A stretch of 58,626 nt of DNA from assembly GCA_030587365.1 (NCBI GenBank), contig JAUQZE010000013.1, positions 1-58,626 on the forward strand, read 5' to 3'. The notes under the pieces were generated by a model. That model had not been told where the DNA came from and ran no database searches. It was given only the letters and a program-made list of their open reading frames with translations. Source of the stretch: Candidatus Freyarchaeota archaeon. GTDB taxonomy: Archaea; Asgardarchaeota; Jordiarchaeia; Jordiarchaeales; Jordiarchaeaceae. The translations under genes and the position numbers were made by a program. Below are positions 1 through 8,642 of this stretch, one piece after another (position 1 is the first letter of the stretch; the number at the start of each line of letters is the position of its first letter).

Positions 1-193
1 TCTTCGAGATCTGGTATTCCTCAAGGATGCTTTTCAGGGGGTTGAGGCGCCAGCATCGTATGATCTCCAGGTTCTTTTGGGCGTATTCCGAGAGCCCTTC
101 AAGGTCTGCGGAGGTGATCCCCACCAGACGCTTCCGAAAAAGCAAAAAGGACTGGTCACTATTATTACTACTCGTAGGCTTGGATTGTTTCAT
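1..193 (-). CDS. Partial CDS of unknown function, cut by the window edge
   Basis: An open frame starts with ATG at 193 on the minus strand and runs off the left end of the window with no stop, giving at least 64 residues. A ribosome-binding-like GGTGAT lies about 5 nt before the ATG. The N-terminus is polar (MKQSKPTSSNNSDQ) and then becomes helical and charged (SADLEGLSEYAQKNLEIIR). The segment is clearly more GC-rich than its neighbours. I do not recognise the family. The plus-strand frame over the same bases looks like a shadow. Confidence is for the presence of a gene only. Confidence 0.5.
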   Translation of the reverse strand, partial: MKQSKPTSSNNSDQSFLLFRKRLVGITSADLEGLSEYAQKNLEIIRCWRLNPLKSILEEYQISK

Positions 194-246
194 TTCAATC
201 ACCGTTTAACCAATTAAGAAACATCCAAGTCTACTTAATTTTGCTA

Positions 247-948
247 CTACACAACCTTTCTCGCTTTGGCAATTAATGTTTCGCCAAAAGATGGAAAAAT
301 TTTTCCTAAAAATTCTGACCAAGGAGGAAAAATTATATTTCCAAAATTAAAACAAACAAAATCTGCCGTGATTTTCTCAATCCCAAATCCAGCTCTTTTT
401 AAAACTTCTTTAAACATAGATTTTGTAAAACATCTCATATGGTCAACAAATCGTGGGTGAGAATGTCTCTCCCAGGGATAATTTTCGCTCGGAGCTACCC
501 AAAGAGGATAAAATCCAAAAAGAACCCTTATTCTATTAGTAAAGGAGGCAATGTTTTGAGCAGTAATAATTAAAATTCCATTAGGTTTTAAAATACGATG
601 ACATTCGCTTAAAAGATGTTCAGTATAATAAACGTGCTCAATAGTTCTTAGACACCAAATAACATCAAAAAAATTATTTTCAAAAGGTAAACTCTTTTCT
701 AAATCACCTTCAAAAACTTTTACCCCTCTTTTTCCCGCCTCTTTAAGCGCTTCTGGATTCTTATCAATTCCCCAAACTTCGTTTCCTAATTTAATTATTT
801 CTTCTGAAACCGTACCGTCGCCGCACCCCACATCTAAAACCTTCAATTCTTTTCCCTCCTCCTGAAGTATTTTTAGCATGGGCTTTATTATCGCCTGCGC
901 TCTTTTAATTTTTGGCGAAAGCCATTTGTAATCTTGGAACATATTCAT
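247..948 (-). CDS. Class I SAM-dependent methyltransferase
   Basis: A 233-residue protein with a Methyltransf_11-type Rossmann fold. Motif I is VLDVGCGDGTVSEEI at about residues 38-52, the acidic loop is WGIDKN, and a post-I segment DVIWCLRTIEHVYY is followed by HRILKPNGILIITAQN, the usual motif III strand. The length is normal for a stand-alone methyltransferase. The substrate cannot be read from sequence; relatives act on small molecules, lipids or glycans. The ATG at 948 is directly preceded, with no gap, by a solitary CRISPR-like repeat (949-978) whose AAGGGA may serve as the ribosome binding site. No other gene of the same pathway adjoins it. Confidence 0.85.
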   Translation of the reverse strand: MNMFQDYKWLSPKIKRAQAIIKPMLKILQEEGKELKVLDVGCGDGTVSEEIIKLGNEVWGIDKNPEALKEAGKRGVKVFEGDLEKSLPFENNFFDVIWCLRTIEHVYYTEHLLSECHRILKPNGILIITAQNIASFTNRIRVLFGFYPLWVAPSENYPWERHSHPRFVDHMRCFTKSMFKEVLKRAGFGIEKITADFVCFNFGNIIFPPWSEFLGKIFPSFGETLIAKARKVV

Positions 949-978
949 ATTTCAATCCCTTATGGGTAGGCTCCAAAC
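949..978 (-). repeat. Solitary family-A CRISPR-like repeat abutting a start codon
   Basis: Thirty bases match the array-A repeat with three differences: A for the first G, TGGG for TAGG, and CTCC for CTTC. Read on the minus strand it ends in GGGATTGAAAT and is followed at once by the ATG of the methyltransferase gene. No second repeat lies at spacer distance. It sits in the same orientation as processed crRNA repeats, so it would form the 5' leader of that mRNA. Confidence 0.8.
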
Positions 979-1001
979 TTTCTTAATTTTAGGGTTTCGA
1001 T

Positions 1002-2346
1002 TTACATAGGCATAGGTAGGTAAGTATCAGTACACCTATCGTATGCTATGTATATCTGGGGCTTCAACGCTTCACTCGGCGGTCTCACGAGTTCATCGGC
1101 CGCTTTCCGCTCAGCCCCGGTCTGGACGTACCCACCCACCGCCGTCATCATCACTCCACCTCTTCTTCGCTTCTTCACCGACCGTACGAGCGGTCTCACG
1201 ATCGAGCGGAAGAAGGTGGTCGGGTGGTGGGGAACGCCCTCCATCTTCAGGTACAGGTTAATAGCAGCGTTGAGCTGCCGATCAATAGTCAAACCGCACT
1301 GTTGGCACACGAACCGTGTTCCCCTTAGGTCTTTGTTTCGCCACCCGCATAGGGAACAGGTTTTCGAGGTGCCTTGCGGCGGTAACTCCTCTCCTTCAAC
1401 CAGCCGTCTGATGCCACGCCAGTCGGTACGCATAATCCGGCGGTTCCACACTCGCGACCGCCGGTACATACTTCGTTTGTGGAGTTTTTCAAACCCGTGT
1501 GTTTCCGCCAGGGGCTTTATCGCCCGCGTAATTTCGAGCTGGTGCTTTTTGGCACGATGCCTTTCTCTTTGGCGGTATTTCTGGAGCACTCGCCCTGCTT
1601 TCTTGGAGCGTGAGGCTTTCCGTTGCACGTTGCGGCGCTTTTCAAAAGCCGCTATGTGTACTGTGGCCAGGGGTCGGGTGTCTATCTTCACCCATCCTGT
1701 GGCTGGTGAGAATCCGTCTAGGGAGCGCGTGTTGGAGTCCCAGGCCATTTTTTTAACCCTTTTCTCCGGCTCCGGCTTTTTTTCTGGCGAGTGGTGAGCG
1801 GGGAGAGGAAGGTGGACGGGGAGGTGGATGGTATCGGGTGTGATGATTGGTTCTCCGAGGGCGGTGGCGGACACTGTTTTGGGCAGTTTGAAGTAGCGTT
1901 TTGACAGGTCGATTGCTGTGAACTGTCGGGGTTTTACGCTTATCCGCAGTGTGTCGCCGTCTAGCCTTAGTAGTGTTTGTTTGGCGCGGGCGAAAAGCCG
2001 TTTGGCTTGGGGGCAGTTTCGGCTCCGTTCTCCCTTCAGGTAGTTCTTTTTCCAGGAGTTCATTATGGCGTAGGCGGTTTTTATCGCCGAGTCGACCCAG
2101 TGGGCGGAAAACTGCCATGTGGCGAGGTAGTGGGTTCGGAGTTCGTGTCTGGACTGTGTGTCCTTTCGGTATGTTGGGAGGAGGCGTTGCTGTTTTTTTC
2201 CTTTGATGGGTTGTGCTGTCCAGCGGATGGTGTTGTAGATGTCGTTGAGGAGTTGGTTTAGTAGCTGGCGGTAGGCGTAGAGCAGGTCTAACAGTTCCTT
2301 TTCTTTGTCGTGGTGGAGTGTGTAGGTTTTTAGCGTTCTTTGTCAC
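1002..2346 (-). pseudogene. tnpB: TnpB-like RNA-guided nuclease (IS200/IS605 family), frameshifted near the N-terminus
   Basis: The 353-codon frame ending at 1002 shows the TnpB C-terminal half: RuvC segments around WDSNTRSLDGF and FEKLHKRS, a four-cysteine zinc ribbon (CSLCGW...CQQCGL) and the terminal TIDRQLNAAINLYLK. Upstream codons in the same frame continue the family N-terminus (LATWQFSAHWVDSAIKTAY) up to 2343, where a stop occurs with no usable start. A GTG at 2346 opens the neighbouring frame (MTKNAK); removing one A from the A5 run near 2331 joins it to the TnpB frame. So this is a full-length gene with one early frameshift. The stretch before the zinc ribbon (RRLVEGEELPPQGTSKT) is shorter than in typical members. 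No TnpA is seen. Activity is doubtful. Confidence 0.75.
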
Positions 2347-2675
2347 CTGGGCTTATGGTTTTTCAGGTATCGAGTATCAAATGATTGTAGGGTATAATGT
2401 TATATAAACCTGTATATTTTGGAACGAGTGTCTGTTTGACTCGGGCTGCACAAGCGTTCCGGCATAAACAACTATATGACTTGCACTTATTTAGACCTAT
2501 TAATTCTGAAACTGTTGAATGCGGCATTTTGGTCAAGTTAGTTCATTTGTTTTTTGGCAAGTTGGTTTTAAAAACGCCCGATTTTAAGAGACTGCCTAGA
2601 TTTGCCAAAAAGAGGAGAAAATAGACCTGCAAAAAAAGAGTAAAAACTCCCACCTCTTTTTATTAATCTCCTATA
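2347..2675. other. Non-coding stretch, no gene supported
   Basis: The stretch holds a TATA-like TATATAAACC near 2400 and ends in AT-rich sequence. A 75-codon plus frame (2397-2624) has no ribosome binding site and no recognisable features, so it is not called. Confidence 0.4.
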
Positions 2676-2900
2676 TCAATCTTTTCTTTTTCCTGTTGCT
2701 CTATCCCAAGCTCTATCTCTGGCTTCCATACGAGATTCTCCGAGTTCTTGTTCTGACCACCCAACTTTACCCTTGTCAGTGTAGATCTCAAATGAACTTC
2801 GTCCGCTCTCGTGTTTGTGTTCATATTCTCTGTATTCTGCACCATCTCTGTTATAACTAGTTCGATCCGTATATTTATCAATATGCTCTTTTTTTGGCAT
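2676..2900 (-). CDS. Small charged hypothetical protein
   Basis: A 74-residue protein starting MPKKEHIDKY, chosen because GAGGGTGA lies 6 nt before this ATG. It is very hydrophilic, rich in E, R, D and K, with no membrane segment or cysteine. An overlapping longer frame (to 2962) lacks such a site. Upstream, at 3044-3136, lie two degenerate family-A repeats in the same orientation. A TATA-like TTTATAAAAAC occurs around 3000. I do not recognise the family. Confidence 0.55.
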   Translation of the reverse strand: MPKKEHIDKYTDRTSYNRDGAEYREYEHKHESGRSSFEIYTDKGKVGWSEQELGESRMEARDRAWDRATGKRKD

Positions 2901-3043
2901 AATTTCACCCTCTTTAATAATTCATTTTTGATTGTAAACAAGACTGAATTATCAGTCACCATTTTATTTTATAATAAACTCTTCACAAATTTTGTCAAGT
3001 TTTTATAAAACAAATAATATTAATTAAGTTCACTTTTAATTAG

Positions 3044-3136
3044 GTTTCAATCCCTCATAAGCTCCAAACATTTCAACAACTTTTGTTTTGGGACACAATA
3101 CTTTAGTTTCAGTCCCTTTTATAGGTAGGCTCCGAA
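3044..3136 (-). repeat. Two degenerate family-A repeats with one spacer
   Basis: The first copy (3044-3069) lacks the internal GGTAG; the second (3106-3136) has one extra base and GTAGGCTCC. They are separated by 36 bases, a normal spacer length, so this is a decayed one-spacer array or seed. Both read as ...ATTGAAAC or ...ACTGAAAC on the minus strand, upstream of the 74-residue gene. Confidence 0.7.
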
Positions 3137-3241
3137 CAAGCAAAGGGAGAATAAAGGTATCATATTACAATATTATATTTATGTTTAATACATCTGAAAT
3201 AAAAAAGAGGATTGCTCCTCATTTATAATTACTTTCGCGGC

Positions 3242-3553
3242 TCAACCAGAATAAACCTTTTTCCCGTTACAAAACACTTGAGCACGCCACTCTATCTCTG
3301 GCATCTTGAAGGGATGAAACATCTGTTTCATTACTCCCTTCACCTTTCCGAAGATTTTAAGCTGGTACTTGTCATATTTAATTTTCTTGCCCTCTCTCGA
3401 AACCTCAATCTTAAAATCGTAGGATCTCGAAAGAGAAAACGCAGCAGAGGGTATCAATTTCTTCGCCACTTCTTTGCCATCAAATAGAACCCTTTCCTCA
3501 TTGCCTTCACTTACCAACTCAATATTGTGTCCATTACTAAGCTCAAACTTCAT
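3242..3553 (-). CDS. Hypothetical protein of 103 residues
   Basis: The start ATG at 3553 is preceded by a perfect AGGAGG about 9 nt upstream. The protein is a mix of short strands and lysine-rich loops (MKFELSNGHNIELVSEG, KKIKYDKYQLKIFGKVKG) and looks like a small beta-rich globular domain. There is no membrane segment and no known motif. A solitary family-A repeat (3608-3637) and the palindrome GAACAATGTTC (3713-3723) lie upstream, which links it by position to the CRISPR island. Function is unknown. Confidence 0.65.
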   Translation of the reverse strand: MKFELSNGHNIELVSEGNEERVLFDGKEVAKKLIPSAAFSLSRSYDFKIEVSREGKKIKYDKYQLKIFGKVKGVMKQMFHPFKMPEIEWRAQVFCNGKKVYSG

Positions 3554-3607
3554 TCTTTTATTCCTCCTACAATATTTTTATTTAATCAAACTACCATCTC
3601 TGTACAT

Positions 3608-3637
3608 GTTTCAATCCCCTAAAGGTAGGCTCCAAAG
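3608..3637 (-). repeat. Solitary family-A repeat upstream of the 103-residue gene
   Basis: It begins GTTTCAATCCCC and contains TAGGCTCCAAA-like sequence (AAAGGTAGGCTCCAAAG). It is 55 bases upstream of the ATG at 3553 in crRNA orientation for that gene. No partner repeat lies at spacer distance. Confidence 0.7.
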
Positions 3638-3712
3638 TGAATCGCCCACCAGACCATTAATCAAGAATTTTCCACAAGTAATTGTTCACTAATAACTATT
3701 TCAATTTTATTT

Positions 3713-3723
3713 GAACAATGTTC
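3713..3723. promoter_or_regulatory. Regulon palindrome GAACAATGTTC (copy 1)
   Basis: A palindrome with GAAC/GTTC arms flanked by TTT and TA. The nearest start codon is that of the 103-residue gene, about 160 bp away on the minus strand. It belongs to the recurring set at 7310, 28557, 29639, 36429, 51267, 53267 and 55016. Confidence 0.6.
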
Positions 3724-4303
3724 TATTGAAAAAAATTTGGGAACCTACAAAGATACGATTCCCCTCTCGACCTAACACAATAAGACCCAAACACGGCAAA
3801 ACACGCCCCCCTCATAAACATGCTCAAATAAATAAATGGGAAACATCTAATATCTTCTTTTCATTCTTTGAGTGAACCTTACAGCACACCAGACCTCATT
3901 TAAAGAAAATATTTGAAGAAGACTAACTCAGCCCCCTCCAAGTTTATGAGCGTGAGAATTATCGAAATTCTGAGGACTTCTAAGAGAGAAAGGGTAAACA
4001 GCAAAAGTTGCGAACCATTTTGAAAACGTTCACGAAGCCCAAACAGCTTTTGCGGACTACGGTGTATAAGCCAATATAAGTATCGACCACTAGACAAACC
4101 GCCCCCTTCTAATTCCCAGATAAAAGCTCCTTCCTCAATCCATCTTGTTCTGCGACTTAGTATTCCAACACTGAAAACAATAAAAATCCTCGACGCCGAG
4201 AAACATCTCTTTTTTATTCTAAACTCCTGAACTTCAACCCCCCCTCAATGTCCATTGACTTACAAAATAGTATCGGTAGAGAGCCTAGCGTACCTATACT
4301 ATA
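3724..4303. other. AT-rich intergenic region, nothing firm
   Basis: Frames here are short and interrupted and have no ribosome binding site. A 25-codon plus frame from 3945 (MSVRIIEILRTSKRERV) could be debris of a gene, but I cannot assign it. Confidence 0.4.
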
Positions 4304-4996
4304 GTTTCAATCCCTTATAGGTAGGCTTCAAACGAAGAAATAAAAGCAGGGGAACTCCCCGCTGACATTGTTTCAATCCCTTATAGGTAGGCTTCAAACG
4401 GTAGAAGTGGAAGGACATAAAATACTGCTAGAGAAGTTTCAATCCCTTATAGGTAGGCTTCAAACGTTAAAGGAACGGTTGGTATTTTAGCGATTGTGAC
4501 TAAGTTTCAATCCCTTATAGGTAGGCTTCAAACAAGGTGGCTTTACACCGTTTATAATATATTTAATCCCGTTTCAATCCCTTATAGGTAGGCTTCAAAC
4601 CAGGCAAAAGAATTGGCGATAAGTAGTCAGGCCGGAGGTTTCAATCCCTTATAGGTAGGCTTCAAACTTTCTATGAAAATTAACTTGCTTTTCACTCCTC
4701 CGGTTTCAATCCCTTATAGGTAGGCTTCAAACACTAAAGAGGAAGAGCATCTGGGCGGGACATATATAGTTTCAATCCCTTATAGGTAGGCTTCAAACGA
4801 AAAAAGTTTCAAAAAAGCCAAAAAAAGCTCTAAGGTTTCAATCCCTTATAGGTAGGCTTCAAACTAAAGGAATGAAGAGGATAGCCAAGGGCTATTACGA
4901 GTTTCAATCCCTTATAGGTAGGCTTCAAACAAGAGGAAGACGAATGGTATTAGATGTTCTAAAAATGTTTCAATCCCTTATAGGTAGGCTTCAAAC
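4304..4996 (-). CRISPR. CRISPR array A: 11 repeats, 10 spacers
   Basis: Eleven near-identical 30-nt repeats start at 4304, 4370, 4436, 4504, 4571, 4638, 4703, 4769, 4835, 4901 and 4967. Each begins GTTTCAATCCCTTATAGG and ends GGCTTCAAAC; spacers are 35-38 nt. The complement ends in ATTGAAAC, the usual 8-nt crRNA 5' tag of archaeal arrays, so transcription is on the minus strand and the leader is on the right. No spacer is repeated. No cas6 is recognised in the window. Confidence 0.97.
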
Positions 4997-5361
4997 CCTC
5001 TGTTTTTTCGCTTCTTTTGGCAATTGGAGGATTTTTAGGGCTTCTTTTTGGGGGTTCCTATCTTCGACCCTTCTCGCTGCAATTTTCCCGGGAGGTCGAA
5101 GTACTTTTTTGTTGATTTTATTATTATTCTTGCTAAACTTCTTTTTAAATCTTCGGTTGAGCTTGGAGTAACCAGGGGCTAAAGGGGAGTTTAAAGTTTT
5201 GAATCTCGGGTGTTGTTAAACCTGTTAATGATTCTTCAGTTTCCTTTGTGGACTGTGATTTATTGCTGGGGTTTATATTACTCTGTTTTAATTCTGTTTT
5301 TATAGGGGCTTTCTGTTTTTCTTTTTTCTGTTTTTGCTGTTAGGTTCTATTTTTTGGTTTT
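4997..5361 (-). promoter_or_regulatory. Probable leader of array A
   Basis: This 365-bp gene-free stretch lies between array A and the stop of the PIN-like gene, on the leader side inferred from repeat polarity. On the minus strand it is A-rich. A TATA-like TTTAAAAAG lies about 150 bp from the first repeat. It shows no similarity to the family-B leaders. Confidence 0.5.
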
Positions 5362-6447
5362 TTAGGTTTTGTTTTGTAGTATTTTTTGGTTTGTTTCTAG
5401 GAATTCTTTGAGTTTAGTGCTTTCTGTAATGATTTTCAATTTCTCCTCGTTCCAAACAGTTACTTCCCTTCCTTTTCCCATCCAGATGCCGAATATTTTT
5501 GCCTTTATTGCTCCACCATCTATGCCGATTGCTCCGCAGGTTATGGCTGCGGTGTAGAGGAGTTGTGCGATTTGTTCCCAGCCCACTTCCACGGATTCTG
5601 GAGTGTTTATTGGACGCTTAAGCTCTCCTAAATTTAGTTTACGCCCTATAGCCCTTAGATTGAATGAGTAATCCTGGCCGAATACTAATAGTTCTACGTC
5701 TTTCTTTTTGCGAAATTCTTCAAGCGAATCAAGTATTTTTATATCTGTCTTTTCCCCTTCCACCTCTTCGCAGTTTGGCAGATTTGACATTTTGAGGTAT
5801 TCCACGTATCCTTGAATGCAGAGTCTGTCTTTCAGTTTCAACTGGTTAAAAAACTGAGCCAGTATCTCGCGGTTTACACTAAACCCTTTTTCATTAAGTG
5901 TTCTAAACATTAGGGAAATATCGGATTCACCATACTTATTGTCAAAGTGTTCTAATTCTGCTTTTACTCCCTTTGAGATGACGAATGATGCTTTTAGTTG
6001 TTTATCTTTTTCCCTATCAGTGTTTTCACTTTTTATAAAGTTTGAAATTAGCGTGTAGTACCTTCTTCTTAACGCATTAGTATCGAAGGAGACGAAAACA
6101 CGCTTATTGCTCTTTAGAGAATCCCAGCTCAACTTTTCAACTATCTCTTCTCTTGTTTGGTCCCAATTATCGGGTTTGTGTACACCCGAGGCGAGGAAAA
6201 TATCTTGATATTCATCGTAACCAGGGATTTCGCCAATAACCTCTCCGCACCTATTTCTCAGCTGGTGATAAATGTCTTCTGGAATTAATTTACTAACTTT
6301 AGAAACCCTTCTAAAATTGCTAAGCTCCACATGAAACAAGTCCCGATTCAGTAGAAGAGACCTCACACTGAATCTATGAGCACCATTCAGATACAAGCCA
6401 TTTAAGAGCAAAAACAGGTTTTCCAATTTGATAACAAACTCTGTCAA
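5362..6447 (-). CDS. PIN-like nuclease paired with a CARF protein
   Basis: A 361-residue protein. Its middle part resembles a PIN ribonuclease: VFVSFDTNALRRRYY at about residue 117 gives the first Asp with the typical D-T-N, KAELEHFDNK gives a conserved acidic residue, and ELLVFGQDYSFNLRAIGRKL supplies a late acidic residue. The first 100 residues are an extra helical region, and the C-terminus has a short alpha/beta part (GAIGIDGGAIKAKIFGIWMG). The ATG overlaps the TGA of the upstream CARF gene by four bases, so the two are translationally coupled. I infer an RNA- or DNA-cleaving effector gated by the CARF partner. The PIN assignment rests on motif spacing only. Confidence 0.6.
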   Translation of the reverse strand: MTEFVIKLENLFLLLNGLYLNGAHRFSVRSLLLNRDLFHVELSNFRRVSKVSKLIPEDIYHQLRNRCGEVIGEIPGYDEYQDIFLASGVHKPDNWDQTREEIVEKLSWDSLKSNKRVFVSFDTNALRRRYYTLISNFIKSENTDREKDKQLKASFVISKGVKAELEHFDNKYGESDISLMFRTLNEKGFSVNREILAQFFNQLKLKDRLCIQGYVEYLKMSNLPNCEEVEGEKTDIKILDSLEEFRKKKDVELLVFGQDYSFNLRAIGRKLNLGELKRPINTPESVEVGWEQIAQLLYTAAITCGAIGIDGGAIKAKIFGIWMGKGREVTVWNEEKLKIITESTKLKEFLETNQKILQNKT

Positions 6448-6944
6448 CGCGATCCCCCCTTATATTCTAAAAGGTTAATTAGATTTTGCTGATCGAGGGG
6501 AATTAAAATGAAGGCTTTATCTCGGTAATCGGAAATGTTGTAGAGATGCAGGTAGTATATTTTACGTACTTTACATTCCTTTCCAACCAGCATAGCGTAC
6601 GCACTCATAAATTTCCTGCCCGGAGTTATGTCGATGGCAACCTCATTACCCACCCCTGCCTCTGCCTCCACGACACCTCTGAATGCCACAGCAAAGCCAT
6701 CTATATCATCCTCATCAGCATCATGCACCTGGAAAAAATCCTCCTTACCAGCATCAATACCATAAGGTTTCAGAATTCTAGTAATCCACTCCTTCACCGG
6801 TGCAACGTTATGTTCAACCCTTCTATTTTTAAAGAGATGCACTCTCTCAGGAATAAAACTTTCTTTTCCATAAACACACGCAGCCCACACGGGATTGATC
6901 ACTGCAAATCTGCTCTCTCCTATCGTTGTAATCCAGACCCTCAT
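6444..6944 (-). CDS. Stand-alone CARF-domain protein (sensor of the CARF+PIN pair)
   Basis: A protein of about 166 residues beginning MRVWITTIGESRFAVINP, with a CARF-like first strand and loop, and EVAIDITPGRKFMSAYAML near residue 108-126, matching the D-x-T-G-x-x-K ligand-binding motif of CARF domains. It has no HEPN, HTH or nuclease extension, so output probably comes from the PIN-like partner. I chose the ATG at 6944, with GAGGAG about 10 nt upstream, over a TTG at 6962. It could also be a ring nuclease, since small stand-alone CARF proteins of that type exist. Promoter: an A/T-rich AAATATAC upstream. Confidence 0.7.
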   Translation of the reverse strand: MRVWITTIGESRFAVINPVWAACVYGKESFIPERVHLFKNRRVEHNVAPVKEWITRILKPYGIDAGKEDFFQVHDADEDDIDGFAVAFRGVVEAEAGVGNEVAIDITPGRKFMSAYAMLVGKECKVRKIYYLHLYNISDYRDKAFILIPLDQQNLINLLEYKGGSR

Positions 6945-7045
6945 AAATCCCAAACTCCTCAAAAATAATACTAAATCGAAATATACTTAATTTTTGACCC
7001 TTAAATATCTTTGTAAGAAGATGCCCAAAATTGATTCCACCCTTC

Positions 7046-7252
7046 CTAGCCCTGTTCGTATACTGTTTTCATGAGGTCTTTATCTCCTTTGAGTACGTAT
7101 TTTCCGGTATGTGTCTTAATTACAGTATTCCTATAGTAGACGATGACCTCTTTGGTGTTGATAGGTTCAGCTTCTAGTTTTTCTTGGATCCTTTTTTCTG
7201 TGGAGGAGATTGTGTTTTCTACCTTTTTTCTTGTGTTCGACGATTGTTTGTT
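7046..7252 (-). pseudogene. Start-less gene remnant
   Basis: A 67-codon open frame on the minus strand (including TEKRIQEKLEAEPINTK and HTGKYVLKGDKDLMKTV) ends in TAG at 7046 but begins at a stop and has no usable start codon. Codon content looks genuine. I cannot name the family. It is most likely the tail of a lost gene. Confidence 0.35.
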
Positions 7253-7309
7253 TTAGTTATTGCTTGTTATTTTTTGGTGTCTGGTTTTAATACTTTTTGC
7301 ATTTTATTT

Positions 7310-7320
7310 GAACAATGTTC
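7310..7320. promoter_or_regulatory. Regulon palindrome upstream of the cmr operon (copy 2)
   Basis: GAACAATGTTC in the context ATTTTATTTGAACAATGTTCTA, nearly identical to the copy at 3713. It lies 363 bp before cmr4 and about 190 bp before a 48-codon CARF-like frame. AT-rich TAATTAAAATAG follows and may be the promoter. Confidence 0.65.
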
Positions 7321-7506
7321 TAGGATAATTAAAATAGTAGGTTGTGGACCAACCTTTTAGGAAGTTGCTGTTTTATGTAGAGAGAATGGAGGAGTATAAT
7401 TTGCTTGTTGGAGTGGTCTTTGCTTAAGCAAGAGACAAAAAAGTGTATGATTATAGCAAAACTTATTAGGGTGATTAAACAAAAATCTTGAATTAAGGTG
7501 TCAATA

Positions 7507-7653
7507 ATGAGGAGGGTGCATGGAGTTACTGTCGGAATAAGCCTTTTAAGTAATGCGTTGAAAAACTGGGAAGGCAAGTCTATTTTGAGTGGATTAATGA
7601 GTGTGGATGGTATTGAAGAAAAACTAGGAGGTAGAGAGGTTAAGGTAGATTGA
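7507..7653 (+). pseudogene. 48-codon remnant resembling a CARF N-terminus
   Basis: ATG at 7507 opens MRRVHGVTVGISLLSNALKN, like the first strand and loop of APE2256/Csx1-type CARF domains (TVGxSLLxN), then stops after 48 codons at TGA 7651-7653. A weak AAGGTG precedes it. It is too short to fold as a CARF domain. It may be a truncated effector, or a small leader cistron of the cmr operon. Confidence 0.4.
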
Positions 7654-7682
7654 TGTTTCGTATCTTTTATGGAGGTTAAATT

Positions 7683-8642
7683 ATGAGTTCAAAAAGCATT
7701 ATTGTTAGTCCTTATGAGAATGCGGATCTGATTTTGATAAGAGCTGTAACGAATCTTCACCCCGGAGTTGGTAGAGGCGGGGAAATGGTTGATTTACCAG
7801 TCCAGAAAGATAACTTGGGTTTTCCAATAATCTATTCCTCTAGCCTCAAGGGTGCTTTGAAAAGTACTCTTTGGCAATTTAATCAGCCAGTTATTAGAGC
7901 GCTCTTTGGACCAGAAGTTGAAGAGGGTGAAGAAAAGTTCAATTCCGCCGTAGCGATACTCGATGTGTTCACCATAACTTTTCCAGTTAGAAGTCTGGAG
8001 GGAGTTTATGCTTATGCAACTTCCCCCGTACAGTTAAAACGCTTCTACGAGTACTTAAAACTAACAGGCGCCGAAGCTAGATTCAAAATTGTTGAAGAAC
8101 TGTCTAAATTAGATGTAAGCAATGATGTATGCTATATGTCCAAGAATGACCACCTTAAAAACGAAACTATACAAAATAGGATCATAATAAATGAAGAGGT
8201 AATAGTTAACTACAAGAAAGATGATAATCTGAATAATAAAATGAGCGAACTTGAAAAAATTCTGGAGATAGAAGAGGGAAGATTAATACTGCTTAGCAAT
8301 GATAATGCTTTGAGGGCTATGGAGAAGTCTCTAGTTAGGGTTACGCGTACGGCTCTAGAAAAAGAAACTAAGAAAGTTAAGGGAGGCGCACTATGGACGG
8401 AGGAATATATACCTTGGGAAACAAAGCTCATCACCGCTCTATTATATTCCAAACCGAGAACCAGTTTAGACAAGCTAGAGACCAGCAACATTCCAAAAGA
8501 TAAACTACAAAAAGGTACAAGAGACACAATACACTATTTGTTAGAAAGGATAGGATGGTACTTGATTATCGGTGGAGACGAAACTGTGGGGAAGGGCATT
8601 GTGAAGCTTGAATTACTTTCCAAAGGGGGAAAAGAAGCTTGA
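7683..8642 (+). CDS. cmr4: Cmr4, type III-B backbone and RNA-cleaving subunit
   Basis: A 319-residue RAMP/Cas7 protein and the first gene of the III-B operon. The signature AVTNLHPGVGRGGEMVDLP at residues 21-39 contains Asp37, at the place of the catalytic Asp of Cmr4, followed by GFPIIYSSSLKGALKSTLW. The C-terminus has GGDETVGKGIVKL, a glycine-rich RAMP loop. GGAGG lies 8 nt before the ATG. Cmr4 forms the filament that holds crRNA and cuts target RNA every six nucleotides (established for the family). Its stop overlaps cmr5. Confidence 0.95.
   Translation: MSSKSIIVSPYENADLILIRAVTNLHPGVGRGGEMVDLPVQKDNLGFPIIYSSSLKGALKSTLWQFNQPVIRALFGPEVEEGEEKFNSAVAILDVFTITFPVRSLEGVYAYATSPVQLKRFYEYLKLTGAEARFKIVEELSKLDVSNDVCYMSKNDHLKNETIQNRIIINEEVIVNYKKDDNLNNKMSELEKILEIEEGRLILLSNDNALRAMEKSLVRVTRTALEKETKKVKGGALWTEEYIPWETKLITALLYSKPRTSLDKLETSNIPKDKLQKGTRDTIHYLLERIGWYLIIGGDETVGKGIVKLELLSKGGKEA

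Noticed and set aside
1048..1797. A 249-codon plus-strand frame
   Set aside because: It lies opposite the TnpB gene, has no ribosome binding site or known motif, and reflects the GC-rich codon use of TnpB.
2397..2624. A 75-codon frame as a small gene
   Set aside because: It has no ribosome binding site and no recognisable composition of a protein domain.
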